Source of the DNA: AP-15 sp963750195
GTDB lineage: Bacteria > Pseudomonadota > Alphaproteobacteria > ATCC43930 > CGMCC-115725
Reading direction: 5' to 3'
Assembly (NCBI GenBank): GCA_963750195.1
Contig: CAVVPS010000014.1
Coordinates: 1 to 64,000, forward strand
DNA length: 64,000 nt
Below the pieces are notes generated by a model. The model ran no database searches. It had not been told where the DNA came from and was given only the letters and a program-made list of their open reading frames with translations. Below, in pieces: positions 17,687 to 26,723 of this stretch. How positions within the stretch are numbered: position 1 is the stretch's first letter; each line of letters opens with the position of its first letter. The position numbers and the translations under genes are program-made.

Positions 17687-19063
17687 TCAACTGACGCGAG
17701 GAGCCTCGCCTCTAACTGCCAAAACTGCCGGAGCATTGTTCTTGCTGAACTCGGTCAAGAACGTACCGTTGTCGCCGCGATTGCGTTTTACAAAGTCGAT
17801 TATCGCGGCGCGCGCCTGAGCATCCATGAGGCCAATCAGTTGACCCTCTGGTGAAGCAACTATTTGACTCCACGAGAGCTCTGGCAGCATATGCCGGGCG
17901 AGCGCATGAAGCTCAGCACCATGACGCCGAACGGCATCGTTGGTGATCGCCATAAACTTACCTATTCGCTGCGCCGACTGCGCTGCGAGCAGGATTAGCC
18001 GGTAGGGTTCATAATCCTCAAAGTAGGTAAGGCACTGCGTCAGCAGGAATTTTATGGGAGTCTCAATATCCGTCCCACCTTGCCGACCACCCTGGACGAG
18101 CCATGCTGGAACCCAACCAATGGTGGGGGCGAGCGACTCAAGGCCCATTAAGTAGGTGAGCGCCTGCGCCATGTAGATGTCATTTGCATCCCGTGGCTGA
18201 TCAGGAAAAATTCGGCGTATTACCCAAAAACTGTTTGATTGGCTGAGCTGTACGAGCCTCCGATTGACCGCATTCGTAATCGGTATTGGCTGCTCCGAGA
18301 ACAGATATAGCTCAGTCAAATCTTCGATAGACGCATTTGAGGCTCGTTCGCGTTGCTCCTCCGAGTCGGGCTTCACGTTTGCGCGAAAATTCTCAATGAC
18401 AACCTGATGCTTGCTCCTGAGCCGTCGATCAATGAGAGCGGAGAATTCCTCGACGTGGTACATGTTGAATTCTTTGTCGAAGACCTTGTCGAGGAGCCTG
18501 ATGATACGCCGCTTCTGAAAAAACCAGATTTGCATCGGCTCCAAGACGGCCCGAAGCCTGTTAAAGTCGCGGGGTAGGTCTGCGATGCGCACTCGCAACA
18601 GAGGTGTCTCGACGCTGACCTCTCGGTCGAAAATCTCAAACTTCAACCCATCACAAAGCACCACCAGCGCCGCGTTTACCGTTGGGTGAATAGAATATTC
18701 GATCGCTTGCTTTAGATCGTCATAATCGAATTGCTCTTGTCCGAATCGAGGTCGCTTCGCTTCAATAAGCCAAAAATTCTCGTTCCAGAGTGTGAACTGG
18801 TAGTCGGGAAACCGATCCTTATCCAAGAATTTTAGTTGATGCCCTAAAGTAGCTGAAAAAATCGTTCCGGCATCGTATCCCAAAACCCGGATTATGGGGT
18901 CAATGATCCAGGTGCGAACTTCCGGTTCATTGAAATTTGAGACATCTAAGGCTGCGATTTTTTCCAGTACAGGCAAATGTTCGGGAGCTAACGGCTCTAT
19001 CTGCTTCGACAAAAGCAACTCGTCCACATCAATGGGCTTGGCAAATATGTCATCCACTGTCAT
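17687..19063 (-). CDS. Type I restriction R-subunit-like PD-(D/E)XK protein, orphan
   Basis: 458 aa from ATG 19061-19063 (MTVDDIFAKPIDV); the longer open frame upstream is only a read-through of a duplicated acyl-CoA synthetase end. Residues about 60-200 contain NEPEVRTWIIDPIIRVLGYD, FPDYQFTLWNENFWLIEAKRP and YDDLKQAIEYSIHP. This is the HSDR_N arrangement with a PD-(D/E)XK-like D...EAK motif. No helicase domain follows. The C-terminal half is helical and unrecognised. No methyltransferase or specificity subunit is nearby, so it is an orphan nuclease-like protein. GC content is lower than its surroundings, suggesting transfer. Confidence 0.65.
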   Translation of the reverse strand: MTVDDIFAKPIDVDELLLSKQIEPLAPEHLPVLEKIAALDVSNFNEPEVRTWIIDPIIRVLGYDAGTIFSATLGHQLKFLDKDRFPDYQFTLWNENFWLIEAKRPRFGQEQFDYDDLKQAIEYSIHPTVNAALVVLCDGLKFEIFDREVSVETPLLRVRIADLPRDFNRLRAVLEPMQIWFFQKRRIIRLLDKVFDKEFNMYHVEEFSALIDRRLRSKHQVVIENFRANVKPDSEEQRERASNASIEDLTELYLFSEQPIPITNAVNRRLVQLSQSNSFWVIRRIFPDQPRDANDIYMAQALTYLMGLESLAPTIGWVPAWLVQGGRQGGTDIETPIKFLLTQCLTYFEDYEPYRLILLAAQSAQRIGKFMAITNDAVRRHGAELHALARHMLPELSWSQIVASPEGQLIGLMDAQARAAIIDFVKRNRGDNGTFLTEFSKNNAPAVLAVRGEAPRVS

Positions 19064-19124
19064 CTCTGCTTTTCCCCAAAGAAGGATCGCGACGCGCGGA
19101 ACCCGTAACAGGCCCTCAGCCAAA

Positions 19125-19290
19125 GTGCGGTGCTGTGTGCTGCGAAACACGACGAGGGCGTCGACCGCCTTCACGCCCTGACCTGACGGCAGCACCATGA
19201 GCGGATTGATGTCCAACTCCGCCAAGTATCCGTCAAGGTGCATGGCGAGGTACGATACGCGCACAGGGTATCCGCGAGCGCCGCCGCTGG
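19125..19290 (-). repeat. Duplicated, diverged 3' end of the acyl-CoA synthetase gene (copy A)
   Basis: About 150 bp align with 20072-20240 at roughly 90% identity (about 13 mismatches and one indel by eye). In translation SYLAMHLDGYLAELDINPLMV matches SHLAMHLEGHLAELDINPLMV of the intact gene. It is a truncated second copy lying between the BrnT module and the PD-(D/E)XK gene. It is not itself a gene. Confidence 0.85.
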
Positions 19291-19327
19291 CCCGGTTCGA
19301 GGTCGAGGCGTCGGAATCGCGGGTGGT

Positions 19328-19693
19328 TCAGCTCGCACTCAGCGCGAGCACGGCTTCCGGCACGCGGTCGATCACGCGCAGAAGGGCGCGGGCCGCACCC
19401 TGCGGCACGAGCCTACCCTGTTCCCAACCGCGCACAATCGCGACAGATAGGCCGATCCGGCGCGCAAACTCGGCTTGTGACAGTCCGGCACGTCTGCGAA
19501 CCCGCCGCACCCAAGCCGCCGCATCTTTGGCCGCTTCGGTATCATCGAAGGCGGCTTGGCGGTCGATCTCCGCTTCGGTGGTCGCATCGACCCGCGCCCA
19601 ATCGGTTCGCGGCTCGACCGGCTCCCAAGGGCCGGCGGAGCGCCGACGGGTGACGGCTCCCGTCGCGTCAAGGCGTGCTTCAGTCCGCGCCAT
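19328..19693 (-). CDS. HTH (XRE) antitoxin partner of BrnT
   Basis: 121 aa from ATG 19691-19693, overlapping the end of the toxin gene by 14 bp. The N-terminal half (TDWARVDATTEAEIDRQ) resembles the BrnA-type toxin-contacting segment. The C-terminal half is an XRE helix-turn-helix (RAGLSQAEFARRIGLSVAIVRGWEQGR). It likely neutralises the toxin and represses the operon promoter. Toxin-first order is usual for BrnT systems; the usual BrnA ribbon-helix-helix is replaced here by XRE. Confidence 0.8.
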   Translation of the reverse strand: MARTEARLDATGAVTRRRSAGPWEPVEPRTDWARVDATTEAEIDRQAAFDDTEAAKDAAAWVRRVRRRAGLSQAEFARRIGLSVAIVRGWEQGRLVPQGAARALLRVIDRVPEAVLALSAS

Positions 19694-19967
19694 ACCGATC
19701 CCTCTCGCGAGCATTTGCCTTGCGGGCGGAAATGATCCTCGTCGCTGTTTCGCGCCGCGTGTAGGCGATCACGAATAACCGTCCGGCGACGCGGCCGTAG
19801 AGCCTGAAGCGTTGTTCGCCATAGTCTCGCCGAACGTCACGCTCCACCCATCTGGTCGGATCGAGGAACGCCGGCAAGATGTCGGCAAAACCGAACCCGC
19901 GATCTCGCACGCAGCGATCGTTTTTCGCATCATCCCACTCGAACCGGATATGGGGAGCGTCCGCCAA
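19680..19967 (-). CDS. brnT: BrnT family toxin
   Basis: 95 aa. Shows the BrnT pattern: IRFEWDDAKNDRCVRDRGFGF at the start, DPTRWVERDVRRDYGEQRFRL in the middle, RLFVIAYTRRETATRIISARKA at the end. BrnT has a RelE-like fold and cleaves RNA in other bacteria. The operon partner is the overlapping HTH gene. The pair lies between two copies of the acyl-CoA synthetase 3' end, so it was probably acquired together with that duplication. Confidence 0.9.
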   Translation of the reverse strand: MADAPHIRFEWDDAKNDRCVRDRGFGFADILPAFLDPTRWVERDVRRDYGEQRFRLYGRVAGRLFVIAYTRRETATRIISARKANARERDRYGAD

Positions 19968-20071
19968 TAGCCCAGCCTCCCTGTCGCCGGAATTGTCATG
20001 CCTTGAGCGATAGAGATGAAGGCGGATTTGGCGTGCGTGTGCCCAGGCTCGGGTCGATCACTCTCAGCCGC

Positions 20072-20240
20072 GTGCGGTGCTACGTGCCGCGAAACACGAC
20101 GAGGGCGTCTACCGCCTTCACTCCCTGACCTGACGGCAGCACCATCAGCGGATTGATGTCCAACTCTGCCAAGTGTCCCTCAAGGTGCATGGCGAGGTGC
20201 GACACTTGCACCAGGGTATCTTCGAGCGCCGCGAGGTCCG
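20072..20240 (-). repeat. 3' end of the intact acyl-CoA synthetase gene (copy B of the duplication)
   Basis: Partner of 19125-19290. This copy is continuous with the full-length gene; the other is truncated. The two copies flank the BrnT/HTH module and are in direct orientation. Confidence 0.85.
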
Positions 20241-22209
20241 CCGCCGGCCGTCCGCGAAAGCCCTTGAGCAACCGGGCTCCTTTGACCTCGGCGATCATCG
20301 CCTGTGCTTCCGGGCGCGTGATCGGGCAGCGCTGCAGGGCGACATCGTTGTAGACCTCGACCATTACGCCGCCGCTGCCGAACAGCAGCACCGGGCCCAA
20401 TTGCGGGTCGCACGACACGCCAATGATGACTTCGACACCGTCTCCAACCATCTCTTGCACCGACACGCCGATGATCCGAGCCTGTAAAGCATAGGCCTTG
20501 GCATTGGCCAAGATCTCGGCGTAGGCGGTTCGCACTTGTGCCGCATCGCCGAGGTTCAGCCGAACGACCCCGGCCTCTGTCTTGTGCGGAATATCCAGCG
20601 AATCGACCTTGAGAGCCACCGGAAACCCGAGCTGCTCTGCGGCCTCCACGGCGGCCTCTGCAGAATTTGCCCGGTTCTCACGCGCACTCCCCACGCCCCA
20701 GGCGGCCAACAGCCGCTTGCTCTCGGACTCCGAAAGTGTCGGACGCCCCAAGCCAAGAGCCTGGGCGATGGCCTCATCCTGCGGTGCGGTGCGCGGTGGG
20801 GCCGTGGCAAAGCCATCGGCCAGGCGGTGCTCGCGCCATGTATGATACGCGAGGCGGCACTGCAGGCCTCGGGCCAATTTGTCCGGCGTGTAGAAGATCG
20901 GTATCCGAGCGCTCTTGAGCTGTGCCAGGCCAGGCTTGGCGTCCCGGCTTCCGGTCCACAGGAACACCACACCCTTGTCGGTCCGATCACGCTGGCTGAT
21001 GACCTGCTGAGCTTGGGCATCCGACCCGGCACTCGCCACGACGAGCGTCCCCATTTGGGGATCACTGATCATATGCTCCATGATCTGCGGGAAGGACTCA
21101 CTGTTGGCAAAGCCTGTCACATCGGCAGGATTTGCCGCCCACCCGAAGCCCTTCAGAATGCCGTTGATGCCGTCGCGCGCCTCCGGCCCAAGCGGCGGCA
21201 GATCGAGACCGGCCTGACCGCACATGTCGGCGGTCAGCGAACTGACGCCGCCCGAGTGCGATACCACCGCGAGGCCGGGCACGCCGGGCTTAGGGGTGTG
21301 GGCCAGGAGGTGTGCCACCTCCAGGAGTTCGTCGTAATCCTGGACCCGGATCACCCCGTATTGGGCAAAGATCGCATCGTACCGGGCATCGGCACCGGTC
21401 AGCGCTGCCGTATGCGAGCGTGCCGCCCGGGCTCCCAGTTCGGAACGCCCGATTTTAATGAGCACGATCGGCTTGCCGCGCTCGGCTGCGAGCTTTGCCA
21501 CTTCGAGAAATTTATCGGCTCGCTTGAAGCCTTCGACAAAGCCGGCGATGACCCGAGTATCCGGATCGTCCAGCAAGTAGCGGGCGAAATCCGTAAAGTC
21601 GAGGTCGGCCTCGTTCCCGGTCGAGATGATATAGCTGAAGCCGATGCCGTTCTCGACCGCCCGCACCAGGAACGGCCCGAACGCTGTAGCACCGCTTTGG
21701 CACACCAGGCCGATCGGCCCGGTCAGACCCTCGGCCCCGCGCGAGGAAGCGGTGGCCCAGATGTCGTGCTTGACATTCGCGAGCCCCAGGCAGTTGGGGC
21801 CGCTGATCCGCATGCCCGAGGTGCTCGCAAAGGCGCCCAATTCCCCCTGCAAATCGCGCCGATCGTCGACGCCGCGCTCGGCAAAGCCCGCCGAAATCAC
21901 GATCGCCGATCCCGCCCCTTTGCGGTGACTCTCCTCTAGGACATCGAGCACCTGGTCGTAGGGCACCACGACGGCGACCACATCGGGAGCCTCCGGCAGA
22001 TCCGTCACATTCGGGTAGGACTTCACTCCCATGATTTCGTCATAACGCGGGTTCACGGCATAAACCCGCACCCGGTCTTTGGCCTTGAGCGCCGCAGCTA
22101 GAAACCGCCCGCCATACTGCATCCGCGGCGTGGCGCCCACGATCGCAATCGAGCGCGGGTTGAGCATTTTGTGGATCGACGCCATCTGTGGTTCTGTCCA
22201 GAACTCCAT
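20080..22209 (-). CDS. ADP-forming acetate/acyl-CoA ligase (acd-type fused subunits)
   Basis: 709 aa, the usual length of fused alpha-beta ADP-forming acyl-CoA synthetases. In order: CoA-binding domain (MLNPRSIAIVGAT, NPRYDEIMG), succinyl-CoA-ligase-like domain (ISGPNCLGLANV, PIGLVCQSGA), the phosphohistidine site region RAARSHTAALTGADARYDAIF, then a beta/ATP-grasp domain (FPVALKVDSLDIPHKTEAGVVRLNL, LLFGSGGVMVEVYNDVAL, ELDINPLMVLP). It interconverts acyl-CoA plus ADP and acid plus ATP in the cytoplasm. No frameshift. Its 3' end is duplicated downstream. Confidence 0.9.
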   Translation of the reverse strand: MEFWTEPQMASIHKMLNPRSIAIVGATPRMQYGGRFLAAALKAKDRVRVYAVNPRYDEIMGVKSYPNVTDLPEAPDVVAVVVPYDQVLDVLEESHRKGAGSAIVISAGFAERGVDDRRDLQGELGAFASTSGMRISGPNCLGLANVKHDIWATASSRGAEGLTGPIGLVCQSGATAFGPFLVRAVENGIGFSYIISTGNEADLDFTDFARYLLDDPDTRVIAGFVEGFKRADKFLEVAKLAAERGKPIVLIKIGRSELGARAARSHTAALTGADARYDAIFAQYGVIRVQDYDELLEVAHLLAHTPKPGVPGLAVVSHSGGVSSLTADMCGQAGLDLPPLGPEARDGINGILKGFGWAANPADVTGFANSESFPQIMEHMISDPQMGTLVVASAGSDAQAQQVISQRDRTDKGVVFLWTGSRDAKPGLAQLKSARIPIFYTPDKLARGLQCRLAYHTWREHRLADGFATAPPRTAPQDEAIAQALGLGRPTLSESESKRLLAAWGVGSARENRANSAEAAVEAAEQLGFPVALKVDSLDIPHKTEAGVVRLNLGDAAQVRTAYAEILANAKAYALQARIIGVSVQEMVGDGVEVIIGVSCDPQLGPVLLFGSGGVMVEVYNDVALQRCPITRPEAQAMIAEVKGARLLKGFRGRPAADLAALEDTLVQVSHLAMHLEGHLAELDINPLMVLPSGQGVKAVDALVVFRGT

Positions 22210-22432
22210 GACACCCCCTGAAAAGGACGTGGTCCGCCATCGGCTCGGCTAACTCGGTCGGCAAGCCCACGCTCTACGAACGGGGCTGCCATCGGCCGAT
22301 ATTCCCACATCATTGGCTGAAGGCAGAGCGTTTGCGGCAGATGCACCCGGCCCGAGGGCGCCCAATCCCGATCCGGTGCTGCCCAAGGAAGTGGCGCTAG
22401 ATGCAGGATGCCGACCGCGGCGCACAGGCCGT

Positions 22433-23140
22433 TCAGGATGTTGCAGATGCTCTGGTGCGTCGGGCCGATCGTCCCGATATCCGAACCACAATGTCGCTGG
22501 CGATCCAAAGAAAACCGAATGCGATGAGCCCGACGATTGACGCCATGGTCGTGACCAATTTGATGCGGGTTAGAACGTTGGCAGCATCGACTTCGGCCGC
22601 ATCGACAAGATCGGCTTGGCCGGGCGCTGCCGGTACCGGCGGCTCTGATGCATCGGTGGTCAGCAAATTTGTCGCCGTTCGCGCATGCCTCAGAAAGCTG
22701 CGGAGTTTGACGTCTTCCGCCACGTCGGTCGCCCCGTAAACCGCGCCTAAACAAGCCCCGATTGTGAATAGGCGTTGGACCCAGACGAACAACTCAATCT
22801 CCGCAATGAAACTCGCGCAGCAAACAATGAAGACAGCAAAGCTGACCGCGAACCACATGTCGAGGGTCAGTATCGGGCCTTCATAGTATTCAAGTGCCGG
22901 GTGGCCGAGACCGGCGCCGACCCTGTTTTCTGCGCCAGCGATCGGCACGCGCTGAGACAAGAGCGCGTTGACGAATGCGACCATGTACGCCTGATCGTAA
23001 GTCCAGCGCCGCTCCGGCTGGTTGAGGGCAATGCCGACGGCATTCGGCGTCCAGACTTCACGGGCATGACCCAAAGCGCACGGCGGCCCCCGAAATTGAT
23101 GAGAAGATGAATGTGTCTCTCCCCGAGCTGGCAAAGTCAC
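22433..23140 (-). CDS. Hypothetical integral membrane protein
   Basis: 235 aa; the true start may be later, for example MVAFVNALLSQRVP. At least two strongly hydrophobic segments (MWFAVSFAVFIVCCASFIAEI and TTMASIVGLIAFGFLWIASDI) are separated by a hydrophilic acidic and Ala/Pro-rich stretch. A third weaker segment is VQRLFTIGACLGAVYGA. I do not recognise the family. It lies between the acyl-CoA ligase and CysQ genes on the same strand, with 223 bp before the ligase start. Confidence 0.45.
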   Translation of the reverse strand: MTLPARGETHSSSHQFRGPPCALGHAREVWTPNAVGIALNQPERRWTYDQAYMVAFVNALLSQRVPIAGAENRVGAGLGHPALEYYEGPILTLDMWFAVSFAVFIVCCASFIAEIELFVWVQRLFTIGACLGAVYGATDVAEDVKLRSFLRHARTATNLLTTDASEPPVPAAPGQADLVDAAEVDAANVLTRIKLVTTMASIVGLIAFGFLWIASDIVVRISGRSARRTRASATS

Positions 23141-23213
23141 TTAAGGATATTCGGGCTAAACACGACCGTGCTATTATTGAATAAGACTTGATATTCAGGG
23201 GCCCGAGGCCTCG

Positions 23214-23987
23214 TCACGAGCGACGGCCCCAGGCGATGAAGCCATCGTTTTTGAGCCCGGGCTTGCCGTAAGCGAGGGGCGCGCCGGCGAAGGTTTCGAC
23301 CCGGCCGCCGGCGGCTTCGAGGATCGCTTGGCCCGCCGCAGTGTCCCATTCCATCGTCGTGCCGAAGCGTGGATAGAGATCGGCTTCGCCGGCAGCGATC
23401 AGCCCGAATTTTAGCGCGCTGCCGCAGCTGACTCGCGAACGCACCGGATAATCCTGCAAGAACTCGCCGAGCCGTCGGCTGTTCTCGTGCGAGCGGCTGT
23501 GAACGATGACGAGCCCCTCGGGCGACGGAATGCGCGCCTGGATCGGCTCGATGCCGCCGCCGTCGCGCTGACGGGTCGCGGTTCCCGGCCCATAAGCGGT
23601 ATAGGTCAGCCCGACCGCCGGGCCATGAAGGACGCCGAGCACCGGCCTTCCATCCTCGACGAGGCCGATGCACACCGCAAACTCGCCATTCTTGGCGACA
23701 AACTCGCGGGTGCCGTCGAGCGGGTCGACCGCCCAGAAGCGCGCCGCCGAGGGCGGCAGCCCTTCGGCCTCGACCAACTCCTCGGCAAAGATCGGAATAT
23801 CGGGAAAGGCGTTGCCAAGCATCGCGATGATGATCCGTTCGGCGCCGAGATCCGCCTCGGTCACCGGCGTCTTGTCGGCTTTCTGGCGTACGTCGAAATC
23901 TTGTGCATAGACCCGCATGATCGCCTCGCCGGCCGCCACCGCAGCGCGCCGCGCGATTTCGAGCAGCTGATCGCGAGATTCACTCAT
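23214..23987 (-). CDS. cysQ: 3'(2'),5'-bisphosphate nucleotidase, CysQ type
   Basis: 257 aa from ATG 23985-23987, overlapping the stop of the molybdenum hydroxylase gene (ATGA). Inositol-phosphatase-fold metal motifs are present: PVTEADLGAE, FAEELVEAEG, WAVDPLDGTREFVAKNGEF and a C-terminal EWDTAAGQAILEAAGG. CysQ removes the 3'-phosphate from PAP/PAPS in sulfate assimilation. The coupling to a hydroxylase gene is unusual, and the true substrate could be another sugar or nucleotide phosphate. Intact. Confidence 0.85.
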   Translation of the reverse strand: MSESRDQLLEIARRAAVAAGEAIMRVYAQDFDVRQKADKTPVTEADLGAERIIIAMLGNAFPDIPIFAEELVEAEGLPPSAARFWAVDPLDGTREFVAKNGEFAVCIGLVEDGRPVLGVLHGPAVGLTYTAYGPGTATRQRDGGGIEPIQARIPSPEGLVIVHSRSHENSRRLGEFLQDYPVRSRVSCGSALKFGLIAAGEADLYPRFGTTMEWDTAAGQAILEAAGGRVETFAGAPLAYGKPGLKNDGFIAWGRRS

Positions 23988-26324
23988 GCCGCGGCCCGCG
24001 GTTCCGAGGTGCGGATCGCTTGCCACAGCCGCTCCGAGGTCACCGGCATATCTATATGCTCGATGCCGAGCGGGGTGAGCGCATCGACGATTGCATTGAC
24101 CAGCGCCGGGGGCGCACCGATCGCGCCGGCCTCGCCGGCCCCCTTCAGGCCGAGCGGGTTGGTGCGGCATGGCACGACGTTATAGGCGAATTCGATCGCC
24201 GGCAGATCGTCGGCCCGCGGCAGGCAATAATCGGTCAAGGAGCCGGTTACCAACTGGCCAGTCTGCGGGTCGAAGACGCAACGTTCCAGCATCGCCTGTC
24301 CTACTCCCTGTGCGATCCCGCCTTGCACCTGGCCCTTCAGCAGCAGCGGGTTGACGACCGTGCCGAAATCGTCGACGACCAGATAGCGCACAATATCAAC
24401 TTGTCCGCTCTCCGGCTCGATCTCGACCTCGCAGACATGGCAGCCATTGGGAAAAGTCGCAGCGGGCGGCGTGAAGTGCCCGCTCTCGGCAAAGCCCGGC
24501 TCGACATCGGCGGGTAGGGCAGCGGGGTTGAAAGCCGCCCGCGCCACCGCCTCGATGCCGATTTCACGGTCGGTGCCCGATATGCGGAAGGCGCCGTCGA
24601 TAAAGCCGAGATCGGCCTCGGCCGCCTCCAACAGATGCGCGGCGATGCGGCGGCCTTTGGCGATCAGCTTGTCCGCGGCGTTGGCGAGGGCCGCGCCGCC
24701 GACCGGCAATGAGCGCGAACTACCCGTGCCGCGGCCAAAGCCGATCGCGTCGGTATCCCCTTGCAGCACCCGAATTTTTTCAAACGGCAGCCCCAGCCGC
24801 TCGGCGCCGAGCTGCGCATAGGCAGTCTGATGTCCTTGGCCCGAGGACTGGGTCCCCATCAGGATCGTCAGGCCGCCGCTCGGGTCGAAGCGCAATTCGG
24901 CGAATTCATCGGGGGGCATGCCCGACTGCTCAATATAGACGGCATGGCCGAAGCCGCGATAACGCCCGCGCGAGAGCGAGTCGGCCCGCCGCGCTGGAAA
25001 GCCCGTCGCGTCGGCGGTGGCGAGTGCATCCACCATGTTGCGGCCGAAGTCGCCGCTATCATAGACGAGGCCGAGTGGGGTGGGGTAGGGCATCGCCTCG
25101 GGCCTGATGAAATTGCGCCGGCGCAGCTCGGCCGGCCCCACCGCGAGCCGATGGGCGGCAAAGTCGATCAGCCGTTCGATCGCATAAGCCGCCTCCGGCC
25201 GCCCGGCGCCGCGGTAGGCATCGACCGGAACGGTATGAGTGAACACTCCCTTGACCGCGACATGGATCGCCGGGATCGCATAGACGCCGCTGAACATCAC
25301 CCCGCCCGATCCGGTCGGGATCTCCGGCGCGAAGTTCGACAGATAGGCGCCCATATTGGCGATCGTCGCGACCTTCAGCCCGAGAAACCGCAACTCATCG
25401 TCGAGCGCCAGTTCGAGCCGGGTGACATTGTCGCGGCCCTGGGTATCGGTCATGAACGCGTCGGAGCGCTCGGGCGTCCATTTCACCGGCCGGCCGAGCT
25501 TTTTAGCGGCCCACAGCACCAGGATGTGTTCTGGGTAGAGGAAAAACTTCATGCCGAACCCGCCGCCGACATCCCGGGTCACCACCCGGATACGGTTTTC
25601 CGGGATCTTGAAGATGCTCTCGGCCAACAGATTGCGCAGAAAATGCGAGCCCTGGGTCGAGCTCCACAAGGTGTAAGCTTCCTCGCCAGGCTCGTATTCG
25701 CCGATGGCGCCGCGCGGCTCCATCGAATTGACGACGATGCGATTGTTGACGAGATCGAGACTGATGCGGTGGCGTGCCGCTGCCATCGCCCGTTCGACCG
25801 CGGCCTCGTCGCCCAACCCCCAGTCGAAGGCGAGATTGCCCGGCGCTTCAGTCCACACCGTCGGCTGGCCGGGATCGAGCGCATGCGCGGTCTCGACCAC
25901 TGCCGGCAATGGCTCGTATTCGACCTCGATCAGTTCAGCCGCATCGCGCGGCAGCGGCGAGGCTCTCCGCCACCACCATCGCCACGGTGTCGCCGACATG
26001 CCGCACGCGGTCGAGCGACCATCGCCGGGCGCGGTGGCTACGGGCGATGTCGACCCGTCGCGATTGGTCGCACTGAGGCAAGGGATCGGGCCGAGCCCGT
26101 CGCGGGCCACATCTTCGCCGGTCATGACGCTAAGCACCCCCGGCGCGGCCGCAGCAGCCGACGGTGTCGAGGGCGCGGATGCGGGCATGCGCGTGCGGCG
26201 AGCGCAGCATATACGCGTAGGCTTGGCGAGGACGGACCAGATCATCGATATAACTGCCGAGGCCGGTCACAAATCGCCGGTCCTCGACGCGACGGACCGG
26301 CTGGCCGATTCCGTATTGGTTCAT
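23984..26324 (-). pseudogene. Xanthine dehydrogenase/CoxL-family molybdopterin-binding subunit, frameshifted near its N-terminus
   Basis: Rejoined from ATG 26322-26324 (MNQYGIGQPVRRVEDRRFVTG) to 23984, about 780 aa, normal for the family. Seen: GQAYAYMLRSPHAHARI-type start (here RQAYAYMLRSPHAHARI), VVTRDVGGGFGMKFFLYPE (molybdopterin loop), VDAYRGAGRPEAAYAIERLID, MGTQSSGQGHQTAYAQL, and the catalytic glutamate loop LKGAGEAGAIGAP near the C-terminus. Shifts lie near 26160 and between 25970 and 26060. These enzymes hydroxylate CO, aldehydes or N-heterocycles with FAD and 2Fe-2S partner subunits, which are not adjacent here. The lack of the CO-dehydrogenase active-site AYxCSFR motif argues against CoxL proper. 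Confidence 0.85.
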
Positions 26325-26397
26325 GGCACAAGACCTCCGAACCCGCATATCGGCCGCAGGGTTGTGTTTTGCCATAGCACCGCGCCGGGGTCCGCGA

Positions 26398-26540
26398 CTA
26401 TCGGGCTCGCGGCATCTGCCATTTCAGCCCAGGGAACCTTGCATAGTCGTGATCGAAGGTGACCCATTCGGAGCCCGATTCGATGGCGAGGGCGGCGAAC
26501 CAGGCATCGGTAATGTTCGGTCCTCGCGTGTCGGTCTCGG
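26398..26540 (-). pseudogene. VapC-type PIN domain, C-terminal fragment
   Basis: Reads PNITDAWFAALAIESGSEWVTFDHDYARFPGLKWQMPR before a stop at 26398. The ITDAWFAALAIE and TFDHDYARFPGL pattern is the C-terminal half of VapC ribonuclease toxins. The frame is closed upstream by a stop near 26540 and no antitoxin is visible. A remnant between the hydroxylase start and the DUF4157 gene. Confidence 0.7.
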
Positions 26541-26723
26541 TACTGAGGTGTTTTAGGTCAAGGCGGTGCGTGCTGCGACGGGTTTGATGGTCTCAAATGC
26601 GGGGTGAGGCGAGAGCGCCGCACGAGGGTGTGAAGCGGATCACACTCGATCACGACAGTGCCGATGATAAGGTCATAGCAAGGGGTTCTTACCCGCTAGT
26701 AGCAGCCGGGAAGGTATGCCACA

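Noticed and set aside
19064..19264. N-terminal extension of the PD-(D/E)XK protein (MRVSYLAMHLDG)
   Set aside because: These codons are the read-through tail of the duplicated acyl-CoA synthetase fragment; the gene's own start is ATG 19061-19063.
20536..21939. 467-aa plus-strand open frame across the acyl-CoA synthetase
   Set aside because: Antisense frame of a well-supported gene.
23984..26324. Carbon-monoxide dehydrogenase large subunit CoxL
   Set aside because: The CoxL active-site AYxCSFR motif is absent and no coxM/coxS genes adjoin; kept as a general molybdenum hydroxylase.
24761..26377. 538-aa plus-strand open frame over the molybdenum hydroxylase gene
   Set aside because: Shadow of the hydroxylase on the minus strand; no recognisable domain.
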